This document shows, in pieces, positions 6,063 through 15,014 of a stretch of DNA of 27,313 bases. Position numbers and translations under genes: made by a program. Numbering within the stretch: position 1 is the first letter of the stretch; the number at the start of each line of letters is the position of its first letter. This DNA is from Castellaniella sp044508625. Lineage in GTDB: Bacteria > Pseudomonadota > Gammaproteobacteria > Burkholderiales > Burkholderiaceae_B. The stretch spans positions 1 to 27,313 of the forward strand of contig JBIQHJ010000050.1 in assembly GCA_044508625.1 (NCBI GenBank), given 5' to 3'. The notes beneath the pieces are model-generated. The model had not been told where the DNA came from, searched no databases, and saw only the letters and a program-made list of their open reading frames with translations.

Positions 6063-9000
6063 ACCTGTCGCGCCCCTTCATCCTGCGCCCGGTCGCCACG
6101 ACCCTGGCGATGATCGCCCTGGCGCTCACGGGCCTGATGGGCTATCGCGCGCTGCCGGTGTCGGCGTTGCCGCAGGTGGATTTCCCGACCATCCAGGTCA
6201 CCACCCTGTATCCGGGGGCCGGCCCCGACGTGATGACGGCGCTGGTCACCTCGCCGCTCGAGCGCCAGTTCGGCCAGATGCCCGGCCTGGCCCAGATGCT
6301 GTCCACCAGTTCGGGCGGGTCCTCGCGCATCACCCTGCGCTTCGACCTGGACCTGCCGCTGGCGGTGGCCGAGCAGGAGGTCCAGGCCGCCATCAACGCG
6401 GCTTCCAACCTGCTGCCGGCCGACATGCCCTCGCCGCCGGTCTACAACAAGGTCAATCCGGCCGACGCGCCGGTGATGACCCTGGCCGTGACCTCGCCCA
6501 CGCTGCCCCTGCACGAGGTGCGCGACCTGATCGACGTGCGCGTGGCGCAAAAGCTCTCGCAGGTGTCGGGCGTGGGCCTGGTGAGCGTGGTCGGCGGCCA
6601 GCGGCCGGCGGTGCGCATCCAGGCCGATCCGCAGGCGCTCGCCTCGCACGGCCTGACGCTGGCGGACCTGCGCACGGCGGTGACCCGGGCCAATGTGAAC
6701 CAGCCCAAGGGCAACCTCGACGGGCCCCAGCGCTCGATCACCATCAGCGTCAACGACCAGTTGAGCGACCCGGCCGAATACGAGGCGCTGATCCTGGCGT
6801 ACGAGAACGGCGCGCCGCTGCGCCTGCGCGACGTGGCCACGGTGCGCCGCGACGCCGAGAACATCCAGCAGGCCGCCTGGTTCGGCCGCTCGCCGGCGAT
6901 CCTGCTGAACATCCAGCGCCAGCCCGGCGCCAACGTGATCGAGGTCGTCGACGAGGTGCGCGCGCTGCTGCCCTCCCTGCGGCAGGGGCTGCCCATCGGC
7001 GTGGACGTGGCCGTGGCCTCCGACCGCACGCACACCATCCGCGATTCGGTCGAGCACGTGCAGGTCGAGATGCTGCTGGCCATCCTGCTGGTGGTGGCGG
7101 TGACGTTCGCCTTCCTGCGCACCTGGCGCGCGACCCTGATCCCCGGCGTCGTCGTGCCCCTGTCGCTGGTGGGCACCTTCGGGCTCATGGTCCTGATGGG
7201 CTTCAGCATCAACAACCTGACCCTGATGGCGCTGACGATCGCCACGGGCTTCGTGGTGGACGATGCCATCGTGATGATCGAGAACATCGCGCGCCACATG
7301 GAGGGCGGCCAGAACGCCTTGCAGGCGGCCCTGCGCGGCGCGCGCCAGATCGGCTTCACGCTGGTGTCGCTGACCCTGTCGCTGATCGCCGTGCTGATCC
7401 CGCTGCTGTTCATGAGCGACGTCGTGGGGCGATTGTTCCGCGAGTTCGCGGTCACGCTGGCGGTGGCGATCCTGCTGTCGCTGCTGATCTCGCTCACACT
7501 CACGCCCATGATGTGCGCGCGCATGCTGCGCCCGGAGGACGAGGCGTCCCAGGGCCGTTTCCAGCGCTGGTCGGCCGATGCGATGAAAGGCCTGGTGGCC
7601 TGGTACGACCGGGGGCTGCTGTGGGTGCTGGACCACCAGCGCGCGACCCTGTGGGCGGCGGTCGCCACCCTGTTCGTGACCGCGGCCCTGTATGCCGGCA
7701 TCCCCAAGGGCTTCTTTCCGCAGCAGGACACCGGCGCGATCCAGGCCATCACGCAAGGGCCGCAGACCGCGTCCTTCGCCGCCATGTCGGCCCTGCAGCG
7801 CGCGGCCGCCGAGCGCGTCCTGCAGGATCCCGACGTCGAGGCCGTGTCCTCGTTCATCGGCATCGACGGCTCGAACACGACCCTCAACACGGGACGCATG
7901 CAGATCGCCCTCAAGCCGCTGGCCGATCGCGGCGATCGGGTGCGGGACATCATGGACCGCCTGGGCGAATCCCTGCGCGGCGTCCCGGGCCTGGAGGCCT
8001 ACATGCAGCCGGTCCAGGAGCTGTCGGTCGAGGACCAGGTCAGCCGCACGCAGTACCAGGTGACCCTGTCCAATCCGGACCAGGCGGTGCTCGACGAGTG
8101 GACGCCGCGCCTGGTCGAGGCCCTGCGCGGCCTGCCGGAGCTGCGCGACGTGACCGACGACCTGCAGAACCGCGGCCTGGGGCTGTCCGTGCGCGTCGAC
8201 CGCGACGCCGCCGCCCGGCTGGGCGTGACGCAGACGGCGATCGACGATGCCATCTACGACGCCTTCGGCCAGCGCCTGATCTCCACCATCTACACGCAGT
8301 CCGCCCAGTACCGCGTGGTGCTGGAGGCTGGCGGCGCGATGAAGCAGGCCGGCCCCGAGTCCCTCGAGCACGTGTACGTGGCGACGGGCGGCGGCGGGGT
8401 GACGCCGCTCTCGAGCGTGGCCCGGTTCGAGCAGGGCGCGGCGCAACTGGCCGTGCAGCGCCTGAGCCAGTTCCCCGCGGTGACCCTGTCCTTCAACCTG
8501 GCACCGGATGCCGCCCTGTCCGACGCGGTCGAGGCCATCGACCAGGCCCGCGAATCGCTGGGCATGCCCGAATCGCTGGACCTGCGATACCAGGGCGCGG
8601 CGCACGCGTTCCAGGCCTCGCTCTCGAGCACGCTGTGGCTGCTGCTGGCGGCGGTGGTCACGATGTACATCGTCCTGGGCGTGCTGTATGAGAGCACCAT
8701 CCATCCCGTCACCATCCTCTCGACGCTGCCCTCGGCCGCCATCGGCGCCCTGATCGCGCTGTGGCTGGCGGGCCTGGAGCTGGACATGATCGGCGTGATC
8801 GGCATCATCCTCCTGATCGGCATCGTCAAGAAGAACGCCATCCTCATGATCGACTTCGCCCTGGAGGCGCAGCGCGAGCGCGGCCTGGGGCCGCGGGCCG
8901 CCATCCATGAGGCGGCGCTGCTGCGCTTCAGGCCCATCCTCATGACCACGCTGGCGGCGTTCTTCAGCGCCATCCCGCTGGTGTTCGCCTCGGGCTCGGG

Positions 9001-9148
9001 CGCCGAGCTGCGCCAGCCGCTGGGCCTGGCGATGGTCGGCGGGCTGCTGTGCAGCCAGGTGCTGACGCTGTTCACGACGCCGGTGATCTATCTGTGGTTC
9101 GAGCGCCTGGCGCGGCGCGGGCCGGCGGACGGGGCCGCCGCGCCATGA
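6059..9148 (+). CDS. mdtB: RND multidrug efflux permease, MdtB type
   Basis: Inner-membrane proton-driven pump of the HAE1/AcrB superfamily, 1029 residues (family about 1030-1050). The N-terminus NLSRPFILRPVATTLAMIAL is TM1, followed by a large periplasmic loop. TM4 carries the proton-relay pair D401-D402 in ATGFVVDDAIVMIEN, and TM10 carries K924/K925 in GIVKKNAILMIDFALEAQR. A second periplasmic loop begins after GIPKGFFPQQDTGAI. The ending LFTTPVIYLWFERL is typical. The GTG start is coupled to mdtA by a 4-bp overlap, and the ATG of the next pump overlaps this stop by 4 bp. In known MdtBC systems the two pumps form a B2C heterotrimer. The assignment as the B paralogue rests on gene order. Confidence 0.92.
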   Translation: MNLSRPFILRPVATTLAMIALALTGLMGYRALPVSALPQVDFPTIQVTTLYPGAGPDVMTALVTSPLERQFGQMPGLAQMLSTSSGGSSRITLRFDLDLPLAVAEQEVQAAINAASNLLPADMPSPPVYNKVNPADAPVMTLAVTSPTLPLHEVRDLIDVRVAQKLSQVSGVGLVSVVGGQRPAVRIQADPQALASHGLTLADLRTAVTRANVNQPKGNLDGPQRSITISVNDQLSDPAEYEALILAYENGAPLRLRDVATVRRDAENIQQAAWFGRSPAILLNIQRQPGANVIEVVDEVRALLPSLRQGLPIGVDVAVASDRTHTIRDSVEHVQVEMLLAILLVVAVTFAFLRTWRATLIPGVVVPLSLVGTFGLMVLMGFSINNLTLMALTIATGFVVDDAIVMIENIARHMEGGQNALQAALRGARQIGFTLVSLTLSLIAVLIPLLFMSDVVGRLFREFAVTLAVAILLSLLISLTLTPMMCARMLRPEDEASQGRFQRWSADAMKGLVAWYDRGLLWVLDHQRATLWAAVATLFVTAALYAGIPKGFFPQQDTGAIQAITQGPQTASFAAMSALQRAAAERVLQDPDVEAVSSFIGIDGSNTTLNTGRMQIALKPLADRGDRVRDIMDRLGESLRGVPGLEAYMQPVQELSVEDQVSRTQYQVTLSNPDQAVLDEWTPRLVEALRGLPELRDVTDDLQNRGLGLSVRVDRDAAARLGVTQTAIDDAIYDAFGQRLISTIYTQSAQYRVVLEAGGAMKQAGPESLEHVYVATGGGGVTPLSSVARFEQGAAQLAVQRLSQFPAVTLSFNLAPDAALSDAVEAIDQARESLGMPESLDLRYQGAAHAFQASLSSTLWLLLAAVVTMYIVLGVLYESTIHPVTILSTLPSAAIGALIALWLAGLELDMIGVIGIILLIGIVKKNAILMIDFALEAQRERGLGPRAAIHEAALLRFRPILMTTLAAFFSAIPLVFASGSGAELRQPLGLAMVGGLLCSQVLTLFTTPVIYLWFERLARRGPADGAAAP

Positions 9149-12100
9149 GGTTCTTTGCCGTGTTCCTGCGCCGCCCGGTGGGCACGAGCCTGCTGTGCCT
9201 GGCCATGGTGCTGGCCGGGGTGCTCGCCCTGCGCTTCCTGGCGGTGGCGCCGCTGCCGCAGGTCGATTTCCCCATGATCTCGGTGCAGGCATCCCTGCCG
9301 GGCGCGAGCCCCGAGACCATGGCCTCCAGCGTGGCCATGCCCCTGGAGCAATCGCTGGGCGCGATCGCCGGCCTGAGCGACATGAGCTCGCGCAGCAGCG
9401 AGGGGTCGACGCGGATCTCGCTGATGTTCAACCTGGACCGCGACGTCAATGACGCGGCGCGCGACGTGCAGGCGGCGATCAACGCGGCGCGGCCCCTGCT
9501 GCCCTCGGGGATGCGCGGCAGCCCGACCTACAACAAGGTCAACTCCTCGTCCTCGCCGATCATGACCCTCGCCCTGACCTCGGGCACCGCCACGCGCGGC
9601 GAGCTCTACGACCTGGCGGCCACCGTGCTCGCGCAGAAGCTCGCGCAGATCAACGGGGTGGGCGAGGTCACCGTCGGCGGCAGCTCGCTGCCGGCGGTGC
9701 GCGTGTCGCTGGATCCGCGTGCGCTGGAGGCCGCGGGCATCTCGCTCGACACCGTGCGCGAGTCGCTGCGCGACGTCAATTCCCTGCGGCCCGGCGGCGT
9801 GATCGAGCGCGGGGCCTTCCAGTGGCAGGTGGACTCGGGCGGCCAGCTCACGCGCGCCGCGGACTACGCCCACCTGGTCGTCGCCTGGCGCGACGGGCGG
9901 CCCGTGCGCCTGGCGGACGTCGCGCGGGTGGAGGACTCGGTCGAGGACACCAACCAGGTCGGCTATTTCAACGACCGCGCGGCGGTGCTGCTGATCATCC
10001 GGCGCCAGACCGATGCCAACATCATCGACACCGTGGATGCGATCCGTGGCCGGCTGCCGGTCCTGCAGGAACTGCTGCCCGACAGCGTCACCCTGTCGAT
10101 CGCGCAGGACCGCACGCCCAGCATCCGCGCCTCGCTCCATGAGGCCGAGCTCACGCTGGTGCTGGCCGTCATCCTCGTGGTGGCGGTGGTCCTGGCCTTC
10201 CTCGGGCACTGGCGCGCGGCCCTGATCCCCGCCGTCGCGGTGCCGGCCTCGCTGCTGAGCACCTTCAGCCTGATGTGGTGGTTCGGTTTCACGCTCAACA
10301 CGATTTCGCTGATGGCGCTGATCGTGGCGACGGGCTTCGTGGTGGACGATGCCATCGTGGTGCTCGAGAACATCATGCGCCACATCGAGCGCGGCATGCG
10401 CCCGGGCCGCGCGGCCCTGCGCGGCGTGGCCGAGGTGGGTTTCACGGTGCTGGCCATGAGCCTGTCCCTGGTGGCGGTGTTCATTCCCCTCTGGCTGGTG
10501 GGGGGGCTGGTCGGGCGCCTCTTCAAGGAGTTCGCCGTGACCCTGTCGGCCGCCATCATGGTGTCGCTGCTGATCTCGGTGACGCTCACGCCGGTGATGG
10601 CGGCGCGGCTGCTGCGCCCCCGGGACGAGGCGCGCGAGGCCCGGCCCAACGTCCTCCTGCGCGCGCTGCGGCGGATGGGCGATGCCTGCTGGCGCGGCTA
10701 CCGGCGCTCGCTGCGCTGGTCGCTGGACCACGCGCGCCTGGTCCTCGCCCTGCTGGTGGCCACGATCGGCCTGAACGTGTTCCTGTACGCCAGCATCCCC
10801 AAGGGATTCTTTCCGCAGCAGGACACGGGGCAACTGATGGGATTCTTTCGGGTCGATACCGGGACCTCCTTCGACCAGACCCAGGCGCGGCTGGATTTCT
10901 TCCGCAAGATCCTGCTGGCCGATCCCGACATCGACAGCGTCACGGCATTCGCCGGCGGGCGCGGCGGCAGCAATTCGAGCTTCATCCAGATCCAGCTCAA
11001 GCCCCTGGAGGAGGGCCGCGCGCCCGCCACCCGGATCGTCGACCGCCTGCGCGGCAAGTTCGAGCACGTGCCCGGCGCGCGCATGTTCCTGGTGCCGCAG
11101 CAGGATATCTTCGTGGGCCATTCCTCGCGCTCGGGCTCCTACAGCTACATGCTGATGAGCAGCGAGCTCTCGGCCCTGACCACCTGGATGCCGAGGGTGC
11201 GCGATGCGATCGCGGCCCTGCCGGAACTGGTGGACGTGGACCAGGACGTCGAGGACAAGGGCCGGCGCGTCGAATTGCAGGTCGACCGCGACGCGGCGCG
11301 GCGCCAGGGGATCCAGATGTCCGACCTGGCCGACGTGCTGAACAACGCCTTCAGCCAGCGGCAGGTGGCAGTGATCTACGGGGCGCTGAACCAGTATCAC
11401 GTGGTGATGGGCGTGGAGGCGCGCGATGCGCGCGACATCGGCTCGCTGCGGGCGCTGCACGTCATCAATGCGGAGGGCGAGGCGGTGCCCCTGACGGCCT
11501 TCGTGCGCATCGGCGAGGGCAATGCGCCGCGCGCCGTCAACCACCAGGGCCTGCTCGCCGCGGATTCGATTTCCTTCGGCCTGGCGCCGGGCGTGTCCCT
11601 CGACCAGGCCTTGCAGGCGATCGACGGCGCGGTCGCGCGCATCAACCTGCCCACCCACCAGGTCCAGGCGGGCCTGGACCAGAGCTCGAGCCTCATGCGC
11701 GATGCCGTCGCGCAGCAGCCCCTGATGCTGCTCGCCGCCCTGGTGGCGATGTACATCGTGCTGGGCATGCTCTACGAGAGCACCATCCATCCGATCACCA
11801 TCCTGTCGACGCTGCCGTCGGCGGGCGTGGGCGCCCTGCTGGCCCTGCGCATGGCGGGGATGGAATTCACCCTCATCGCGCTGATCGGCGTGTTCCTGCT
11901 GATCGGCATCGTCAAGAAGAACGCCATCATGATGGTGGATTTCGCCCTGCAGGCGCAGCGCCGCGACGGCCTGGATCCGCGCGAGGCGATCTTCGAGGCC
12001 TGCCTGGCGCGGTTCCGGCCGATCATGATGACCACGCTCTCGGCGATGCTGGGCGCGCTGCCGCTGGTGCTGGCCTCGGGCGCCGGGGTCGAGATGCGCC

Positions 12101-12243
12101 AGCCCCTGGGTCTCACCATCCTCGGCGGCTTGCTGGTCAGCCAGGTGCTCACGCTCTACACTACGCCCGTCGTTTATTTGTACATGGATCGTCTACGTGG
12201 TCAGCGCCGGCGGGAACAGGAACTTGGACGTGCGGGTTCGTAG
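9145..12243 (+). CDS. mdtC: RND multidrug efflux permease, MdtC type
   Basis: Second pump paralogue, 1032 residues, with the same architecture as its neighbour: MRFFAVFLRRPVGTSLLCLA (TM1), a first periplasmic loop, TM4 ATGFVVDDAIVVLENIMRH with D401-D402, SIPKGFFPQQDTGQLMGFFR at the start of the second half, and TM10 GIVKKNAIMMVDFALQAQR with K924/K925. All proton-relay residues are present, so both pumps could move protons. The ATG at 9145 overlaps the previous stop by 4 bp (ATGA). The frame is open upstream, but only as out-of-frame mdtB sequence. The outer-membrane-factor gene overlaps the 3' end. The substrate range cannot be deduced from sequence; MdtBC relatives export bile salts, novobiocin and other amphiphiles. 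Confidence 0.92.
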   Translation: MRFFAVFLRRPVGTSLLCLAMVLAGVLALRFLAVAPLPQVDFPMISVQASLPGASPETMASSVAMPLEQSLGAIAGLSDMSSRSSEGSTRISLMFNLDRDVNDAARDVQAAINAARPLLPSGMRGSPTYNKVNSSSSPIMTLALTSGTATRGELYDLAATVLAQKLAQINGVGEVTVGGSSLPAVRVSLDPRALEAAGISLDTVRESLRDVNSLRPGGVIERGAFQWQVDSGGQLTRAADYAHLVVAWRDGRPVRLADVARVEDSVEDTNQVGYFNDRAAVLLIIRRQTDANIIDTVDAIRGRLPVLQELLPDSVTLSIAQDRTPSIRASLHEAELTLVLAVILVVAVVLAFLGHWRAALIPAVAVPASLLSTFSLMWWFGFTLNTISLMALIVATGFVVDDAIVVLENIMRHIERGMRPGRAALRGVAEVGFTVLAMSLSLVAVFIPLWLVGGLVGRLFKEFAVTLSAAIMVSLLISVTLTPVMAARLLRPRDEAREARPNVLLRALRRMGDACWRGYRRSLRWSLDHARLVLALLVATIGLNVFLYASIPKGFFPQQDTGQLMGFFRVDTGTSFDQTQARLDFFRKILLADPDIDSVTAFAGGRGGSNSSFIQIQLKPLEEGRAPATRIVDRLRGKFEHVPGARMFLVPQQDIFVGHSSRSGSYSYMLMSSELSALTTWMPRVRDAIAALPELVDVDQDVEDKGRRVELQVDRDAARRQGIQMSDLADVLNNAFSQRQVAVIYGALNQYHVVMGVEARDARDIGSLRALHVINAEGEAVPLTAFVRIGEGNAPRAVNHQGLLAADSISFGLAPGVSLDQALQAIDGAVARINLPTHQVQAGLDQSSSLMRDAVAQQPLMLLAALVAMYIVLGMLYESTIHPITILSTLPSAGVGALLALRMAGMEFTLIALIGVFLLIGIVKKNAIMMVDFALQAQRRDGLDPREAIFEACLARFRPIMMTTLSAMLGALPLVLASGAGVEMRQPLGLTILGGLLVSQVLTLYTTPVVYLYMDRLRGQRRREQELGRAGS

Positions 12244-13828
12244 CCTGGCGCATCGTGCCCGCGTGGCGGTCCCGGCGGCCGCCTGCGCGCTGCTGCTGGC
12301 CGCCTGCGCGGTGGGCCCGGACTACCAGCGGCCCGCCCTGGACGTCGGGGCCGCGTACCGGCATGCGCCCGAAGGAAACTGGCGCCGCGCCCAGCCGGGC
12401 GGGACGGGGCTGGCGGCCGACTGGTGGCGGCTGTTCGGCGACGCGGACCTGGACGGGATGATGGAGTCCCTGGCCCGGGGCAACCTGGACATCGCCCGCG
12501 CCGAGGCCCAGTACAGGCAGGCGCGCGCGGCGCTCGACCGCGCGCGCTCCGGCCTGTTCCCGACGGTGGGCGCCTCGGGCACGTACACGCGGGCGGGCCG
12601 CGGCAATGCCACGGCCGACAATCCCTCCAACGAGTATGGCGTCTCGGTGTCGGTGAGCTGGGAGGCCGATCTGTGGGGCAAGGTGCGCCGCGGCGTCGAG
12701 GCGGGGCGCGCCGGGCTCGAGGCGGGGGCGGCCGACCTGGCCGCCGCGCGCCTGAGCATGCAATCCACCCTGGCGCAGACCTATTTCGAGGTCCGGGCCA
12801 ACGAGGCGCAGGCCGCGCTGCTGGATCGCACCGTGGAGGAATATGAACGCGCCCTGCAGATGACTCGCAACCGCTATGCGGCGGGCGTGGCCTCGCCGGC
12901 CGACGTGGCCGCCGCCTCGATGCAACTGGACAATGCGCGCACCCAGAGGATACGGCTGGGCTGGCAGCGCGAGCAGCAGATCAACGCCGCCGCCGTGCTG
13001 CTCGGGCGCACGCCCGCCGCGTTCACGATGCCGGCGGGCGCCGGGGTCCCCGAGGTGCCGGCCGTGCCGGCCGGCGTGCCCTCGACCCTGCTCGAGCGCC
13101 GGCCCGACGTGGCCGCGGCCGAGCGGCGGGCGGCCGAGGCCAATGCGCAGATCGGCGTGGCCGAGGCCGCCTGGTTTCCCGATCTCACGCTGGGGGCGCA
13201 GGCGGGATACCGCGCCGCCGAGTTCGTCGACTGGCTGAGCGCCCCGGCCCGCTTCTGGACCCTGGGCCCCACCCTGGCCATGACCCTGTTCGACGGCGGC
13301 GCGCGGCGGGCCGAGGTCGAGTCGGCGCGCGCCGCCTACGATGTCCAGGCGGCGGCCTACCGCAAGACCGTGCTCGATGCCGTGCGCGAAGTCGAGGACG
13401 CCCTCGCGCAGACCGACGCGATGGTGCGCGAGCAGGCTTCCCAGGCGCGGGCGCTGGCGGCGGCGCGCGAGACCCTGCGCCAGATCACGAACCAGTACCA
13501 GGCCGGCCTGGTGGATTACCTGAGCGTGGTGCAGGCGCAGACCAGCGCCCTGTCGGCGGAGCAATCGGCGCTGGACCTGAGGGCACAGCGCCTGCAGGCG
13601 ACCGTGCAGCTCATCGCCGCCCTGGGCGGCGGCTGGGAGGGGCTGTCACCCCCGGTGCCGGGGGCCGGCGGCGCGCCGGCCGATACCGTTGCGGCGCCGG
13701 GTCCCGCCGCTGCAACCCCAGGCTCTGCCGTTACGTCCCCGAGCTCCGCCGCTACAGCCCCGGGCCCCGCCGTTATAGCCCCGGGTCCCGCCGTTCCCGC
13801 CGGCGCTGTTGGCCAGACACAGCCCTAG
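12230..13828 (+). CDS. Outer-membrane efflux lipoprotein (OprM/NodT-type TolC family)
   Basis: Outer-membrane channel of the RND system. The product is about 532 residues with a signal peptide ending in lipobox LAAC (Cys26 from this start), then AVGPDYQRPALDVGAAY, typical of NodT-family outer-membrane factors. Two TolC/OEP repeats follow, with DWWRLFGDADLDGMM, SVSWEADLWGKVRRGVEA, LERRPDVAAAERR and LAMTLFDGGARRAEVESAR as landmarks. GTG at 12230 gives a normal signal length; GTG at 12197 is an alternative adding 11 residues. Either overlaps the mdtC end. Beyond the conserved core, after about residue 470, is a Pro/Ala/Gly tail built from five 7-residue repeats that is not part of the family fold; it would extend from the periplasmic end. 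Confidence 0.9.
   Translation: MRVRSLAHRARVAVPAAACALLLAACAVGPDYQRPALDVGAAYRHAPEGNWRRAQPGGTGLAADWWRLFGDADLDGMMESLARGNLDIARAEAQYRQARAALDRARSGLFPTVGASGTYTRAGRGNATADNPSNEYGVSVSVSWEADLWGKVRRGVEAGRAGLEAGAADLAAARLSMQSTLAQTYFEVRANEAQAALLDRTVEEYERALQMTRNRYAAGVASPADVAAASMQLDNARTQRIRLGWQREQQINAAAVLLGRTPAAFTMPAGAGVPEVPAVPAGVPSTLLERRPDVAAAERRAAEANAQIGVAEAAWFPDLTLGAQAGYRAAEFVDWLSAPARFWTLGPTLAMTLFDGGARRAEVESARAAYDVQAAAYRKTVLDAVREVEDALAQTDAMVREQASQARALAAARETLRQITNQYQAGLVDYLSVVQAQTSALSAEQSALDLRAQRLQATVQLIAALGGGWEGLSPPVPGAGGAPADTVAAPGPAAATPGSAVTSPSSAATAPGPAVIAPGPAVPAGAVGQTQP
13697..13801 (+). repeat. Five 21-bp tandem repeats in the efflux lipoprotein tail
   Basis: Five contiguous, diverged 21-bp units begin at 13697, 13718, 13739, 13760 and 13781. 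Each encodes seven residues of the type PGPAA(A/V)x: PGPAAAT, PGSAVTS, PSSAATA, PGPAVIA, PGPAVPA. The period is a multiple of three, so copy-number change would keep the frame and only alter tail length. Confidence 0.9.
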
Positions 13829-13830
13829 TG

Positions 13831-13899
13831 CCGTGCCCCACGTGGTGCCGCGCCCCGTGGATATGCATCCATGGGGAACGGGACTACCATGGGGCACGG
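13831..13899. terminator. Possible bidirectional terminator between convergent genes
   Basis: CCGTGCCCCA (13831-13840) and TGGGGCACGG (13890-13899) form a perfect 10-bp inverted repeat bracketing the 73-bp gap between the converging efflux lipoprotein and NUDIX genes. An 18-bp imperfect direct repeat (about 13872-13907) lies in its right half. There is no T-run, so a Rho-independent terminator is not certain. Confidence 0.35.
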
Positions 13900-13901
13900 G
13901 G

Positions 13902-15014
13902 CTACAGGGCGCCGCGGATCGCGGCGATGCCGTGCGCCCCGTGGCGGCGGGCGGTCTCGGCGGTCTCGGCGGATTGGCCGCCGATGGCGAAGACCGGCCG
14001 CCCGGCCGTGGCGGCCAGGGCCTGGAAGCCCGCCCAGCCCAGCGGCGCGGCGCCGGCGTGGCTGGGGGTGTCCAGCACGTGGCCCAGCACCACGAAATCC
14101 GCCTCCAGGGCCCGCGCGTGGGCGATGTCGCGCGCACCGTGCGCCGAGACCGCGAGCATGCCAGGGGGCCGCTCGCCCGCCTGCGCCAGCTCTGCCGCGT
14201 CCGCGGCGCGCAGGTGCACGCCGTCGGCCCGCGCCCACCACGCGCGTGGATGCGCGCTGTTCACCAGGCATGGGGCCGAATGCCGGCGGCAGAGGGCCAG
14301 CGTGGCCTCGAAGGCCGCCGCCAGCGAGGCGGGATCGCCCGACCAGGCGGGCTCGCGGAACTGCACCAGGCAGGGGCCGGCGCGCAGCTCGGCCTGCAGC
14401 CTGGCCAGCCAGCCGGCCAGCCCCTGGGGCCCGCCGATCGCCCCGATGCGGTAGCGCGTGGGCAGGCGCAGCCATCGCAGCGGCGGCGCGGCGGCGGGCA
14501 GCAGGATCTCGCCATTGGGCGCCACGGGCGGGCCGTCCGGGACCAGGCGGATGGTGCCGGGGTCGATCCAGAGCAATGCCTGGTCCTCGAGGCCGCGGGG
14601 CTCGCCCTCCCAGGCGGTCACCTGGCAGAAGGCGAGCTCGACGATGTTCTGGGGGTATTCGTGGACGTGGGTGACCCAGGGGTAGATGCGGGTCGCGCGG
14701 ATGCCGAGTTCCTCGCCGAGCTCGCGCACCAGCGCCTGCTCGATGGTCTCGCCGGGCTCGATCTTGCCGCCGGGCAGCTCCCACCAACCCTCCCAGGGCT
14801 TGCCCTTGGGGCGCTGGCCCAGCAGCAGGCGGCCGTCCGCATCCAGGATCAGCCCCGCCGCCACCCGCAGGTAGGGCTTGGCGCCCGCCGGGGACGGCGC
14901 CTTGGGATCCTGCGCGCGCGAGGTCCTGGCGTCCTGCGCGCGCGAGGTCCTGGCGTCTCGCCCGTGCGGGCGCGATTCATCGGACGCGCAGTCGCGGGGC
15001 ACCGCGCTAGACAT
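13902..15014 (-). CDS. NUDIX hydrolase fused to thiamine-phosphate-synthase-like domain
   Basis: Two-domain protein of 370 residues. Residues about 46-170 are a MutT-like NUDIX domain with an intact NUDIX box at residues 83-105 (G-x5-E-x7-REL-x-EE-x-G-I, read as GKIEPGE...RELGEELGI) plus GWWELPGGK. Enzymes of this kind remove 8-oxo-dGTP from the nucleotide pool. Residues about 185-370 resemble the ThiE/TenI barrel: QFREP near 237, DGVHLRAADAAEL, VSAHGARDIAHA, VVLGHVLDTPSHAG, IGGQSAETAE. Several ThiE catalytic positions look altered, so synthase activity is doubtful. The start at 15014 overlaps the DUF815 gene by 8 bp. The first 45 residues are a polar leader containing an 8-residue duplication, and the true start might lie nearer the NUDIX core. 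The fusion itself is known in betaproteobacteria. Confidence 0.85.
   Translation of the reverse strand: MSSAVPRDCASDESRPHGRDARTSRAQDARTSRAQDPKAPSPAGAKPYLRVAAGLILDADGRLLLGQRPKGKPWEGWWELPGGKIEPGETIEQALVRELGEELGIRATRIYPWVTHVHEYPQNIVELAFCQVTAWEGEPRGLEDQALLWIDPGTIRLVPDGPPVAPNGEILLPAAAPPLRWLRLPTRYRIGAIGGPQGLAGWLARLQAELRAGPCLVQFREPAWSGDPASLAAAFEATLALCRRHSAPCLVNSAHPRAWWARADGVHLRAADAAELAQAGERPPGMLAVSAHGARDIAHARALEADFVVLGHVLDTPSHAGAAPLGWAGFQALAATAGRPVFAIGGQSAETAETARRHGAHGIAAIRGAL
14909..14956 (-). repeat. Perfect 24-bp tandem duplication in the NUDIX leader
   Basis: Two identical 24-bp units (14909-14932 and 14933-14956) encode the repeated octapeptide seen in DARTSRAQDARTSRAQD, in the non-conserved leader ahead of the NUDIX core. 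Absence of any divergence points to a recent duplication. The frame is preserved. Confidence 0.9.

Noticed and set aside
5864..9292. 1142-codon open frame on the minus strand opposite mdtA/mdtB
   Set aside because: His/Gln/Arg/Asp-rich composition typical of the antisense of a high-GC gene; the plus strand encodes clear RND proteins with conserved motifs.
9088..11790. 900-codon open frame on the minus strand opposite mdtC
   Set aside because: Same antisense composition artefact; no domain is recognisable.
10275..12461. 728-codon plus-strand frame inside mdtC
   Set aside because: Out-of-frame shadow of mdtC; Gly/Arg/Ala-rich with no family resemblance.
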